From an uncultured Lachnospiraceae bacterium (GTDB lineage: Bacteria; Bacillota; Clostridia; Lachnospirales; Lachnospiraceae): 64,000 nucleotides of DNA. This document shows positions 55,370 through 64,000 of the stretch, one piece after another. The position numbers were made by a program, and so were the translations under genes. The notes beneath the pieces were generated by a model. That model had not been told where the DNA came from and made no database searches. It was given only the letters and a program-made list of their open reading frames with translations. Where the stretch lies: contig CAJUAO010000013.1 of assembly GCA_910584685.1 (NCBI GenBank), positions 33,295 through 97,294 of the forward strand, written 5' to 3'. Every line of letters starts with the position of its first letter. Position 1 is the stretch's first letter.

Positions 55370-56050
55370 ATGTGCAGAATATTGATTATAACCGGTGGGG
55401 AGGTAAATATTGCCTCCTCATTACAGTATACAAATCAAAAAAAATATAATAAAATAATAGCTGTAGACGGAGGACTTGACGCTGCCTGTAAAATGGGAAT
55501 AACGCCCCATATTATTATAGGAGATTTTGATACCGTAAATACTGCCCTTTTGGATGAATATGAGAAAAATGGCTCAGTTCTTGAGCGTCTTAATCCCATA
55601 AAGGACGAAACAGACACGGAGGCTGCATATCTTATGGCTAAGAAGCTTGGAGCTTCGGAGATAGACATACTGGGGGGAGTGGGAAGCAGGTTTGACCACA
55701 CCTACGCCAATATGTTTCTCTTAAAGAGAGGCATCAGGGATGGCATAAAGGTATACATTATAACAAAGCTTTGCCGGATAACTGCCGTTACAGGTGATTT
55801 AAGGCTTTGCCGTGACGATATGTACGGAAAATATATTTCTCTTATACAATTTGACGGAAGCGCAGAAGGAGTAACCCTGAAAGGATTTGTCTATAATCTG
55901 GAAAATTTTGATTTTGATACGGACAAGACATACAGGCTTGGCGTAAGCAATGAGCTTGCAGGCAGGGAGGCGTTTATACGCATAGATAGGGGCTGTATGC
56001 TTCTTATTGAGACAAAGGAGGATAAAATTGAAGGAGATACTAAAGCTTAA
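55370..56050 (+). CDS. thiN: Thiamine pyrophosphokinase
   Basis: Transfers pyrophosphate from ATP to thiamine to give TPP. An ATG at 55370 with AAAAAGG upstream gives 226 residues. Family motifs are AVDGGLDAACKMGITPHIIIGDFDTV (about 34-59), DETDTEAAYLMA (about 82-93) and LGGVGSRFDHTYANM (about 102-116). The C-terminal thiamine-binding region is about 150-226. It ends the conserved cluster begun at priA and overlaps the next gene by 23 bases. Confidence 0.94.
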   Translation: MCRILIITGGEVNIASSLQYTNQKKYNKIIAVDGGLDAACKMGITPHIIIGDFDTVNTALLDEYEKNGSVLERLNPIKDETDTEAAYLMAKKLGASEIDILGGVGSRFDHTYANMFLLKRGIRDGIKVYIITKLCRITAVTGDLRLCRDDMYGKYISLIQFDGSAEGVTLKGFVYNLENFDFDTDKTYRLGVSNELAGREAFIRIDRGCMLLIETKEDKIEGDTKA

Positions 56051-57164
56051 GAGAACAAGGCTTTTTATGCTTCTTCCTATAGGAGCATTGTTTATTTTAC
56101 TTGCAAGGCTTAGCCCTTTTATTGCAGAATATATTTTTGCAAGAGGCCTGTATAAAATATTATCCCTGCCGCTGGGACTGGTGACGGGGATATTTCCATT
56201 TTCACTGGCGGAGCTTATAATAGTATTGTCTCCCTTTATTTTATTGTCAGTGATTATATGCTTTGTGGCAAGGCTTATAAAAAATAAAGAAAACAGGGGC
56301 ATGGCAGTAAAAAAAGCCGCTGTAAATGTTTTATGCTTTATTTCTGTCGCTGTCTTTTTGTTTATTGTCCTTTGCGGGACAAATTATTACAGATATACTT
56401 TTGCCAGCCAGTATAATTTAAATGTAAAGGAAAGAACGGTTGAGGAGCTTAAGGAGCTTTGCGTTTATCTTAAAAGAAAGGCGGAGGAGTCAAAGGCTGC
56501 TGTAGATAAAAAGGATTTAGACGAAAAGGGAGTTGTAGTCTTTGGTGAAAACAGAACATATGAGGATTTCTCTGATGTGGCAAGGGAGGCAAAAAAAGCC
56601 ATGAGCAGGCTTGCAGAGGATTATGAAACCCTTAAATACAGCACAGGCGGGGCAAAGGAGGTAATGCTGTCGAAATATATGTCATACGGCAGTATTGTAG
56701 GAATATTTATCCCCTTTACGATGGAGGCAAATGTAAATACAGATGTGGCTGCTTACAACAGGCCTGCCGACACATGTCACGAGCTTGCTCATATGAGAGG
56801 TTATATGAAGGAGGAGGAGGCTAATTACATAGCGTATCTTGCCTGCATAAACAGTGATGAGCCTATATTTAACTACAGCGGATATATGCTTGCGTTTGTC
56901 ATAGCTACAAATGCCCTTTATGATTATGACAGTGACGCCTATTGGGACATAATGGAAGGACTTTCAGGAAAGGTCCTTGCAGATATAAATTATGAGAGGG
57001 AATACTGGAGGGAGATTAGAAGCCATGAAATGGCGGAGGCAGCAGAGACAATAATGAATCAGGTTAATGATACATATCTTAAGGCCAACGGGCAGGAGAG
57101 CGGAGTTAAGAGCTACGGGGAGATGGTCGATTTGCTGCTGGCAGAGTATTTTGGGGAAAATTAA
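56028..57164 (+). CDS. DUF3810-like membrane zinc protease
   Basis: A 378-residue membrane protein. The TTG at 56028 is chosen for AAGGAGG placed 6-8 bases upstream; it lies within the thiN end. TM segments are at about 10-32, 55-80 and 97-118. A helical external region follows, then TCHELAHMRGYMKEEEANYIAYLACI (about 244-269), a HExxH zinc site with downstream Glu. This matches the DUF3810 family of putative metallopeptidases. Substrate is unknown. It is probably translated together with thiN. Confidence 0.85.
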   Translation: MKEILKLKRTRLFMLLPIGALFILLARLSPFIAEYIFARGLYKILSLPLGLVTGIFPFSLAELIIVLSPFILLSVIICFVARLIKNKENRGMAVKKAAVNVLCFISVAVFLFIVLCGTNYYRYTFASQYNLNVKERTVEELKELCVYLKRKAEESKAAVDKKDLDEKGVVVFGENRTYEDFSDVAREAKKAMSRLAEDYETLKYSTGGAKEVMLSKYMSYGSIVGIFIPFTMEANVNTDVAAYNRPADTCHELAHMRGYMKEEEANYIAYLACINSDEPIFNYSGYMLAFVIATNALYDYDSDAYWDIMEGLSGKVLADINYEREYWREIRSHEMAEAAETIMNQVNDTYLKANGQESGVKSYGEMVDLLLAEYFGEN

Positions 57165-57231
57165 AGGGGAAATAAAGATATAAAGCAAGGATATAAGGTA
57201 TATAAAGATATAAGAGTGAAAGGATATACAT

Positions 57232-58281
57232 ATGGAGAGCTTATCAACACATGATTTTTATTATGATTTACCACAGGAGCTTATAGCCCAGGAGCCTCTT
57301 AATGACAGAGCGGCAAGCAGGCTTATGTGTATAAACAGAAATACAGGAGAATATTCCCATGAGACATTCAGGGATATTATTAAATATCTTAATAAGGGAG
57401 ATTGTCTTGTAATAAACGATACAAAGGTTATTCCCGCAAGGCTTTTCGGCGTCAGGGAGACAGAGGAGGGAGAGCTCCTTACAGGAAGGATAGAGGTGCT
57501 TTTGCTTAAAAGGCTTAAAAATAATATATGGGAAACCCTTGTTAAGCCGGGAAAGAAATGCAGGATAGGAACGCGCTTAAGCTTTGGAGACGGACTTCTT
57601 AAGGGAACGGTTTTAGATGTGGTAGAGGAGGGAAACCGGCTTATACAGTTTAGCTTTGACGGGATTTTTGAGGAAATACTTGATAAGCTTGGACAGATGC
57701 CGCTGCCACCGTATATTACGCGTGAGCTTAAGGATAAAAACAGATACCAGACTGTATATGCCAAAAATGAAGGCTCAGCCGCAGCCCCTACCGCAGGGCT
57801 TCATTTTACAAGGGAGCTGTTAAAGGAGATAGAGGATAAAGGGATAACAATAGCGCATGTGACCCTTCATGTAGGCTTGGGAACCTTCAGACCTGTAAAG
57901 GCAGATAAGATTACAGAGCATCATATGCATTCGGAGCTTATAATTGTCGAGAAGGAGGAGGCAATGAAAATAAATTATGCAAAGCAGGAGGGGGGAAGAG
58001 TTATTGCAGTGGGAACTACAAGCTGCAGGACATTGGAGTCTATGACTGACGAAAACGGAATACTTTGCTCAGGAAGCAAATTGACTGATATATTTATTTA
58101 CCCAGGCTATAAATTTAAGATGATAGACGGACTTATTACAAATTTCCATCTTCCCGAGTCTACGCTCCTTATGCTTGTAAGCGCCTTTGCAGGAAAGGAT
58201 AATGTCATGAGGGCATATGGTGAGGCAGTAAGGGAGAGATACAGATTTTTCAGCTTTGGAGACGCCATGCTGCTAATATAA
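57232..58281 (+). CDS. queA: S-adenosylmethionine:tRNA ribosyltransferase-isomerase
   Basis: Builds epoxyqueuosine on tRNA from SAM. At 349 residues it has the family start [37 protein letters not shown] (about 62-74), [13 protein letters not shown] (about 181-193), [10 protein letters not shown] (about 213) and [18 protein letters not shown] (about 304-321). tgt, its usual partner, is not seen nearby. Upstream there are short AAAGATATAA direct repeats (57172-57214) of no clear role. Confidence 0.96.
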   Translation: MESLSTHDFYYDLPQELIAQEPLNDRAASRLMCINRNTGEYSHETFRDIIKYLNKGDCLVINDTKVIPARLFGVRETEEGELLTGRIEVLLLKRLKNNIWETLVKPGKKCRIGTRLSFGDGLLKGTVLDVVEEGNRLIQFSFDGIFEEILDKLGQMPLPPYITRELKDKNRYQTVYAKNEGSAAAPTAGLHFTRELLKEIEDKGITIAHVTLHVGLGTFRPVKADKITEHHMHSELIIVEKEEAMKINYAKQEGGRVIAVGTTSCRTLESMTDENGILCSGSKLTDIFIYPGYKFKMIDGLITNFHLPESTLLMLVSAFAGKDNVMRAYGEAVRERYRFFSFGDAMLLI

Positions 58282-58334
58282 AATTATAATGTAAAACTAT
58301 AATATAAAATTAAAGGAAGGGAAAAAATACATAT

Positions 58335-59657
58335 ATGGATATATATAAGGTAAAAAGGCTGAAAAGAACTGAGGATATACTGGTTGAGGTGCCGGGCTCA
58401 AAAAGTATAACAAACAGGGCGCTGCTTTTAGCGGCGCTGTCAGATGGAATAACAACCTTACAGGGCGCGCTTTTCAGCGATGATTCAAGACATTTTCTTT
58501 CGTCTCTTATTAGTCTTGGCTTTAATGTGGATATAGATGAGAAAAACCATGTGGTGAAGGTAGAGGGAAAGGGCGGAGCTATTCCAAAGCCTTGCGGTAC
58601 GGTAGATGTGGGAAGCGCAGGAACTGCCGCCAGATTTATCACGGCAATGCTTGGACTTTCAGATGGCTGTTATACAATAAATGCGTCGGAGCAGATGCAA
58701 AAAAGACCTATGAAGCCGTTGTTTAGGGCATTGGAGGATATAGGCGCCCAATTTGAATATACAGGCGAGCCTTATCATCTTCCGGTAAGGGTAAGAGGCT
58801 GCAGGTACAAAAAGGATATGGGAGCCGGTGAGAATAAGACGCCCCTGCATATTACCTTAGACACAAATGAAAGCACCCAGTATTTAAGCGCAATGCTTAT
58901 GACCGGAATAATGAATGTGGGAGGCATTGCCATTCATGTGACAGGAGAGAGAAAAACAGGCTCATATGTGGATATTACCCGTGGTATGATGGAGGAATTT
59001 GGCTGTAAGCCGGAATATAAGGATGAAACCTACTTTGTTTATGGCAGGGAAAAATACAGAACAGGTGATTTTACATATCAGATAGAGCCGGACGTTTCGG
59101 CAGCCTGTTATTTTTACGGCATAGGAGCATTGCTTGGAGTAAAAGCTATCGTTAAAAATGTACATTTTAATTCTTCCCAGGGAGATATACAGTTTATAAG
59201 TGCCCTCGAAAAAATGGGCTGCAGTGTGTCAGATAATGAGGAAGGAATAGAGGTAGAGGGACCTAATAACGGGAAAATCCTTAAGGGTATAGATATAGAT
59301 ATGAAGACCTTTTCAGACCAGGCCCTTACAATGGCGGCAATAAGCATATTTGCAGAGGGTGATACAAATATACGTAATATAGGACATATAAGAAAGCAGG
59401 AATCCGACAGGCTTTCCGCCATGGCGGCGGAGCTTAAGCGTATGGGCATAGAATGTGAAGAAAAAGAGGATAGCATAACAATTCATCCCGGCATACCGTC
59501 CCCGTGTCTCATAGAAACATATGACGACCACAGGGTTGCTATGGCTTTTACGTTGGCAGGACTTGTAAGCGAAGGCATAGAAATAAAAAATCCTATGTGC
59601 TGCAGGAAGACCTTTGAAAATTATTTTGATGTAATTGAAAGCCTGTATTTAAAATAA
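58335..59657 (+). CDS. aroA: 3-phosphoshikimate 1-carboxyvinyltransferase
   Basis: EPSP synthase of the shikimate pathway, 440 residues. Diagnostic motifs are VPGSKSITNRALLLAAL (phosphate/PEP site Lys, about 19-35), VGSAGTAARFITAML (about 96-110), DVSAACYFYGI (about 251) and RKQESDRLSAMAAEL with Asp/Glu (about 353). DDHRVAMAFTLAGL (about 396-409) closes the set. It converges with tyrA, overlapping by 9 bases at the stops, and both serve aromatic amino acid synthesis. Confidence 0.96.
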   Translation: MDIYKVKRLKRTEDILVEVPGSKSITNRALLLAALSDGITTLQGALFSDDSRHFLSSLISLGFNVDIDEKNHVVKVEGKGGAIPKPCGTVDVGSAGTAARFITAMLGLSDGCYTINASEQMQKRPMKPLFRALEDIGAQFEYTGEPYHLPVRVRGCRYKKDMGAGENKTPLHITLDTNESTQYLSAMLMTGIMNVGGIAIHVTGERKTGSYVDITRGMMEEFGCKPEYKDETYFVYGREKYRTGDFTYQIEPDVSAACYFYGIGALLGVKAIVKNVHFNSSQGDIQFISALEKMGCSVSDNEEGIEVEGPNNGKILKGIDIDMKTFSDQALTMAAISIFAEGDTNIRNIGHIRKQESDRLSAMAAELKRMGIECEEKEDSITIHPGIPSPCLIETYDDHRVAMAFTLAGLVSEGIEIKNPMCCRKTFENYFDVIESLYLK

Positions 59658-60518
59658 ATCCCGATATTCCTTACTTTCCTTAAAAAGCTTTTCTATAGCG
59701 TCTTTATCTCTATTGTCAATGGCTTTTTTTATATCCTCCAGTCCGGAAATGTATTGACTAAGCATGGCAGATATATTTTCTGCATTTGTTATGCATATCT
59801 GTCTCCATACGTCAGGAGAAGATGCAGCGATACGAGTAGTGTCGCGAAATCCGGTGGAGGCAAGAAGCCGCATATATTTTTCATCCGTTTCATTGTCACG
59901 TACAAGAAGAGTAAGCTTAGCGGCAATAAGATGAGGCAGATGGCTTATGGCGGCGGCTGTCTTATCGTGAGCCTCAGGTGTCATAATAACAGGCTTAAAG
60001 CCCATAGCCTTAATTACGGCTAAGTATTTGTCAATATCAGCTTTATTGCTTTGTAGGGTAGGTGTGACAGGATATATTGCGTCATGGCACAGGGAAGCGT
60101 CACTGTATTCATAGCCTGTTTTTTCAGAGCCGGCCATAGGGTGGCCGCCGATAAAAAAGCTGTCCATATGTCTTTCGGAAACAGCCTTATGTATATTCCC
60201 CTTTACACTGCCTACATCAGTTATTATACAGCCGGGTTTTATAAGGGATGATAATTTATCTAAATATGTTTCATTAAATTCAACAGGGGTGCATAAAAAT
60301 ATAAAGTCGCACAAAGCAAAGCTGTCGTTTATGGTATCGGTAACAATATTGGCCGTACCGTCGGAAAATGCCATTATGCGGGGCTTCTCACTGCGGTTAA
60401 AGGCAATAATGGAGCAGTCAGGAAAAGCCTGTCTGAGAGCCTTTGCCATTGAGCCGCCGATAAGTCCAAGCCCTATAAAGCCGTATGTAAGATTGTAAGG
60501 ATTAAAGTCAGTTTCCAT
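59649..60518 (-). CDS. tyrA: Prephenate dehydrogenase
   Basis: NAD(P)-dependent oxidative decarboxylation of prephenate toward tyrosine. At 289 residues it has a Rossmann start YGFIGLGLIGGSMAKALRQ (about 12-29), TDVGSVKG (about 100-107), GGHPMAGSEKTGYEYSD (catalytic His, about 125-141) and DKTAAAISHLPHLIA (about 184-198). No chorismate mutase or ACT domain is fused. It lies opposite and convergent to aroA. Confidence 0.95.
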   Translation of the reverse strand: METDFNPYNLTYGFIGLGLIGGSMAKALRQAFPDCSIIAFNRSEKPRIMAFSDGTANIVTDTINDSFALCDFIFLCTPVEFNETYLDKLSSLIKPGCIITDVGSVKGNIHKAVSERHMDSFFIGGHPMAGSEKTGYEYSDASLCHDAIYPVTPTLQSNKADIDKYLAVIKAMGFKPVIMTPEAHDKTAAAISHLPHLIAAKLTLLVRDNETDEKYMRLLASTGFRDTTRIAASSPDVWRQICITNAENISAMLSQYISGLEDIKKAIDNRDKDAIEKLFKESKEYRDLF

Positions 60519-60747
60519 AATGTTATCTCCAGAATTCGTAAATATGGGCTAAGGTATTTAAGCCATGCTTTTAAGCCGTATATAAGCTTATGGAGCTGGT
60601 GCCAAATATTAACCGAAACTATTATAACATATAAAAATAAATTTGTGTAAAAAACAATGCAACTTGTATTATTTAGAAAAAAGATGTACAATGTAGCTTG
60701 TTGTTTCTAAAAAAGAAACGTATAGAAATAAGAAGGAGAGATAAATA

Positions 60748-61296
60748 ATGAGTAAGAAAATAGCAGTGTTTTTTCCGGGGAGGAGATACAGCGTAGACTG
60801 TCCGCTGTTATATTTTGCGGATTTTGTATGCAGCATGAAGGGTTATGACAGGGCGTTTTTGCATTATGCAAGACACAGAGAGGAAAAGAACAATACAACA
60901 ATACCGGAGGATATAGAAAACGCAAAGGACTACGTTATGGCTACAATACAGGCAAAGGAGCTGGAGAACTATGACGATATAGTGTTTGTGTCAAAAAGCG
61001 TAGGTACTGTTATGGCAGGGTATGCAAGGGAGGAACTGAAGATTAAGAATGTAAGAAACATATATCTGACACCCCTTCCCCAGACACTTCCATACATAGA
61101 AAATACGGGAAGTATTGTTATAGCAGGCACAGAGGACAGGTTTTTGGATAAGGGAACATTAAAAGATTTTTGTGATAATAAGGGGGTTAAGCTTTATCAG
61201 TTTGAGGGACTCGGTCACAGCATGGAGACGGATAATGTGAGGGGGAGCCTTGATATTATTGGTAAGGTGCAGGATATAATAGAAGGGTTTGTGTGA
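60748..61296 (+). CDS. Small alpha/beta-hydrolase-like protein
   Basis: A 182-residue cytosolic protein. DIVFVSKSVGTVMAGYA (about 73-89) looks like a nucleophile elbow with Ser in S-x-S-V-G; GTEDRFLD (about 131-138) and GLGHSMET (about 155-162) would supply Asp and His. The N-terminal FFPGRRYSVDCPLLYFADFV is characteristic of a group of uncharacterised hydrolases in Clostridia. AGAAGGAGAG precedes the ATG. Substrate is unknown and no neighbour points to one. Confidence 0.75.
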   Translation: MSKKIAVFFPGRRYSVDCPLLYFADFVCSMKGYDRAFLHYARHREEKNNTTIPEDIENAKDYVMATIQAKELENYDDIVFVSKSVGTVMAGYAREELKIKNVRNIYLTPLPQTLPYIENTGSIVIAGTEDRFLDKGTLKDFCDNKGVKLYQFEGLGHSMETDNVRGSLDIIGKVQDIIEGFV

Positions 61297-61309
61297 AAAA
61301 TAAAAATCA

Positions 61310-61338
61310 TTGACAAAATAATATATAATGCCTAAAAT
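61310..61338 (+). promoter_or_regulatory. Candidate promoter for leuS
   Basis: TTGACA (61310-61315), 17 bases, TAAAAT (61333-61338), 54 bases before the leuS start codon. The leader is too short for a T-box. Confidence 0.6.
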
Positions 61339-61391
61339 TAATAAAATGAATTATAATTGCAGAATATATACTTTGCAAATGGAGGAAAATC

Positions 61392-63812
61392 ATGGAAAAG
61401 ATGTACAACCCAAAAGTAATAGAGAAGAAATGGCAGAAAATATGGGATGAGGAAAAGGCGTTTGCCGCTACGGACGACTATAGCAAGCCAAAGTTTTACG
61501 CCCTTGTAGAGTTTCCCTATCCGTCAGGACAGGGCCTTCACGTAGGGCATCCAAGACCGTATACGGCTCTTGATATAGTGGCAAGAAAAAGAAGAATGCA
61601 GGGCTACAACGTGCTTTACCCTATGGGCTGGGACGCTTTCGGACTCCCTACGGAAAACTATGCCATAAAAAATAAAATACATCCAAAGACAGTTACAGAG
61701 AATAACGTAAAGAGATTTAAGGAGCAGCTCCATTCACTGGGCTATTCATTTGACTGGGACAGGGAGGTAAACACCACCGACCCTGAATATTATCACTGGA
61801 CACAGTGGATTTTTTTAAAGCTTTTCAATGCAGGACTTGCTTATAAGAAGGAAATGCCTATAAACTGGTGTACGTCATGTAAGGTTGGTCTTGCAAACGA
61901 GGAGGTAGTAAACGGCGTCTGTGAAAGATGCGGAAGCGAGGTTGTAAGAAAGGTAAAGAGCCAGTGGATGCTTAAGATAACAGAATATGCCGAAAAGCTT
62001 ATAGAGGGACTTGACGAGGTAGATTATATTGAAAAGGTTAAGGTATCCCAAAAGAACTGGATAGGACGCTCACAGGGCGCAGAAGTGGATTTCAGGCTTA
62101 AGGATAAGGAAGAAAAGCTTACGGTTTATACCACAAGACCTGATACATTGTTTGGCGCAACATATATGGTAGTATCTCCGGAGCATCCTCTTATTGACAG
62201 GTATAAGAACGAAATAACAAATTGGAAAGAAATAGAAGCTTACAGGGAAATGGCGTCGAAGAAATCGGATTTTGAGCGTACGGAGCTTGCAAAGGAAAAG
62301 ACAGGCGTAGTACTTGAAGGAATAAAGGCGGTTAATCCCGTAAACAACAAGGAAATTCCCGTTTGGATTTCAGACTATGTGCTTATGTCATACGGTACAG
62401 GCGCTATTATGGCTGTTCCTGCCCATGATGAAAGAGACTGGGAGTTTGCAAAGAAGTTTAACCTGCCTATTATAGAGGTAGTAGCAGGAGGAGAAAATGT
62501 TAACGAGGCGGCATTTACTGACGTAGCCACGGGAAAGCTTGTTAATTCGGAATTTTTAAACGGACTTGAGGTAAAGGACGCAAAGGAAAAAATAATAGAA
62601 TACCTTGAGGAAAAGGGTATAGGTCACAGCAAGGTAAACTATAAGCTGCGGGACTGGGTATTTTCAAGACAGAGATACTGGGGTGAGCCTATTCCTATAG
62701 TAAGCTGTGAAAAATGCGGGTTTGTTCCTCTTTCTGAAAAGGATTTACCGCTTCTTCTTCCGGAGGTAGACAGCTATATGCCTACGGATGACGGAGAGTC
62801 GCCTATAGCCGCCATGACAGAATGGGTAAACACCACATGTCCTTGCTGCGGCGCTCCTGCAAAAAGGGAGACAGACACTATGCCTCAGTGGGCAGGCTCC
62901 TCATGGTATTTCTTAAGATATACGGACCCTAAGAATAAACAGGCCCTTGCAAGCCCCGAAGCCCTTAAATACTGGCTTCCTGTAGACTGGTATAACGGAG
63001 GAATGGAGCATACAACCCTTCATTTGCTTTATTCAAGATTCTGGCACAGATTTTTATACGACAAAGGCGTGGTGCCGACAAGGGAGCCGTATCAGAAGAG
63101 AACGTCTCACGGCATGATACTTGGAGAAAACGGCGAAAAAATGTCAAAGTCAAGAGGAAATGTGGTAAATCCTGACGATATAGTAAAGGAATTTGGCGCG
63201 GATACGCTCCGTACCTATGAGATGTTTATCGGTGCGTTTGATTTAAGCGCCTCATGGTCACAGGAGGGAGTAAAGGGCTGCAGAAGATTTCTTGACAGAG
63301 TGTGGAAGCTTCAGGATATTATGATTGATGATGAAGCATATTCAAAGGAAATGGAAACAAGACTTCACCAGACCATAAAGAAGGTATCCTTTGATTTTGA
63401 AAATCTTAAGTTTAATACGGCTATTGCGGCAATGATGTCCCTTATAAATGATTTTTATAAGGCAGGAAAGGTTACAAGGGGAGAATTTAAGACGCTTTTA
63501 ACGCTCTTAAATCCTGTCGCGCCTCATATGACGGAGGAGCTTTGGGAGACCCTGGGCTATGGAGGAAGGCTTTTTGAAGCCTCATGGCCTGAGTATGATG
63601 AGGCCAAGACAGTGGAGGCTACCGTAGAGATAGCTGTCCAGATAAACGGAAAGACAAAGGTTACAATGTCTATAGATAAGGATATGGCTAAGGAGGAGGT
63701 TATTCCTAAGGCTAAGGAGGCATTGGGAGATAAGCTTAAGGGACAGGTAGTTAAGGAGATATATGTTCCGGGAAGAATTGTAAATATTGTGGTTAAGCAG
63801 GATATGCAATAG
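61392..63812 (+). CDS. leuS: Leucyl-tRNA synthetase
   Basis: Charges tRNA-Leu. A class I synthetase of 806 residues, complete. The HIGH motif is in [17 protein letters not shown] (about 42-58), and zinc-type CTSCKVGL and CERCGS are near 158-185. The CP1 editing domain is at about 225-420, with [14 protein letters not shown] and [13 protein letters not shown]. Its anticodon-binding region lies beyond about 630. [16 protein letters not shown] (about 577-592) is the second signature. A consensus-like promoter lies just upstream. Confidence 0.97.
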   Translation: MEKMYNPKVIEKKWQKIWDEEKAFAATDDYSKPKFYALVEFPYPSGQGLHVGHPRPYTALDIVARKRRMQGYNVLYPMGWDAFGLPTENYAIKNKIHPKTVTENNVKRFKEQLHSLGYSFDWDREVNTTDPEYYHWTQWIFLKLFNAGLAYKKEMPINWCTSCKVGLANEEVVNGVCERCGSEVVRKVKSQWMLKITEYAEKLIEGLDEVDYIEKVKVSQKNWIGRSQGAEVDFRLKDKEEKLTVYTTRPDTLFGATYMVVSPEHPLIDRYKNEITNWKEIEAYREMASKKSDFERTELAKEKTGVVLEGIKAVNPVNNKEIPVWISDYVLMSYGTGAIMAVPAHDERDWEFAKKFNLPIIEVVAGGENVNEAAFTDVATGKLVNSEFLNGLEVKDAKEKIIEYLEEKGIGHSKVNYKLRDWVFSRQRYWGEPIPIVSCEKCGFVPLSEKDLPLLLPEVDSYMPTDDGESPIAAMTEWVNTTCPCCGAPAKRETDTMPQWAGSSWYFLRYTDPKNKQALASPEALKYWLPVDWYNGGMEHTTLHLLYSRFWHRFLYDKGVVPTREPYQKRTSHGMILGENGEKMSKSRGNVVNPDDIVKEFGADTLRTYEMFIGAFDLSASWSQEGVKGCRRFLDRVWKLQDIMIDDEAYSKEMETRLHQTIKKVSFDFENLKFNTAIAAMMSLINDFYKAGKVTRGEFKTLLTLLNPVAPHMTEELWETLGYGGRLFEASWPEYDEAKTVEATVEIAVQINGKTKVTMSIDKDMAKEEVIPKAKEALGDKLKGQVVKEIYVPGRIVNIVVKQDMQ

Positions 63813-64000
63813 TTTTTGAAATGTGTGAAGGAATAGAAGATAGGATTTTATGCAGGTAAATATTAATTTGTACACTTGAAATAAGTTTTCCTCACATGCA
63901 GGCCGGGGCTTAAGAAAAAAGGGAGCTTGGGGCGGCAGGTCGGCTTGGGAAGGGAGTTATATATTTTTTTAAAGCTTCGAAAAGAGGAAGAAATTCTATC
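63813..64000. other. 3' end of the window, no gene recognised
   Basis: After leuS there is an AT-rich stretch, then an unusually G-rich segment (63897-63957) and an AT-rich end. No complete ORF, terminator or known RNA was recognised; it may be the leader of a gene outside the window. Confidence 0.5.

Noticed and set aside
63890..64000. Possible RNA element at the right edge
   Set aside because: The G-rich stretch has no convincing stem set or known motif, and the context is cut off by the window end.

Overview
The window comes from a low-GC, Gram-positive anaerobe, most likely a Lachnospiraceae-type Clostridia. The codon use is AT-rich (many AGA/AGG and ATA codons). The Firmicutes-style block priA-def-fmt-yugP-rsmB-rlmN-stp-prkC-rsgA-rpe-thiN is present, as are a tyrS T-box, formate-THF ligase, a SleB-type hydrolase and a DtxR repressor. 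No rRNA or tRNA gene was seen. Genus-level assignment is not possible from the sequence alone.

Layout. 0-5.8 kb: LysR regulator, M18 and M3 peptidases, a DUF1015 protein and a Fur-family regulator. 5.9-12.7 kb: an accessory cell-envelope locus with a small secreted protein, a lipoprotein, a receiver-less LytTR protein, a propeller-like lipoprotein with a CCHC motif, and an ABC-2 transporter pair. 12.7-15.4 kb: a zinc/manganese-type ABC importer. 15.5-19.1 kb: glycogen branching enzyme with an odd charged tail, and MscS. 19.3-21.9 kb: a second, shorter version of the accessory locus (small secreted protein, CCHC lipoprotein, full LytTR response regulator). 22.1-24.9 kb: leuCD and a cell-wall amidase. 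24.9-27.2 kb: an AP2-domain-like protein on the minus strand, a tandem structured repeat and a SleB-like hydrolase. 27.4-31.3 kb: thrC, then T-box, tyrS and an unknown gene. 31.4-32.4 kb: DtxR and MarR regulators.

32.4-35.3 kb is the most striking region. Two cell-wall-anchored-type surface proteins lie head-out and tail-to-tail in an inverted pair. They share a nearly identical ~159-bp 5' segment (from the -10 box through the signal peptide) and similar 3' ends. Only the left copy has a consensus -35 box. A complete tyrosine recombinase gene abuts the right copy. This is the architecture expected of a phase-variable surface-antigen switch.

35.3-39.1 kb: mgtE, a TepA-like ClpP-family protease and uppP, with more copies of the structured intergenic repeat. 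39.2-58.3 kb: a long, mostly co-directional housekeeping stretch (ftsK, fhs, priA, def, fmt, yugP, rsmB, rlmN, stp, prkC, rsgA, rpe, thiN, a DUF3810-like protein, queA) covering translation initiation, rRNA modification, ribosome maturation and Ser/Thr phospho-signalling. 58.3-63.8 kb: aroA converging on tyrA, a small hydrolase-like protein, and leuS.
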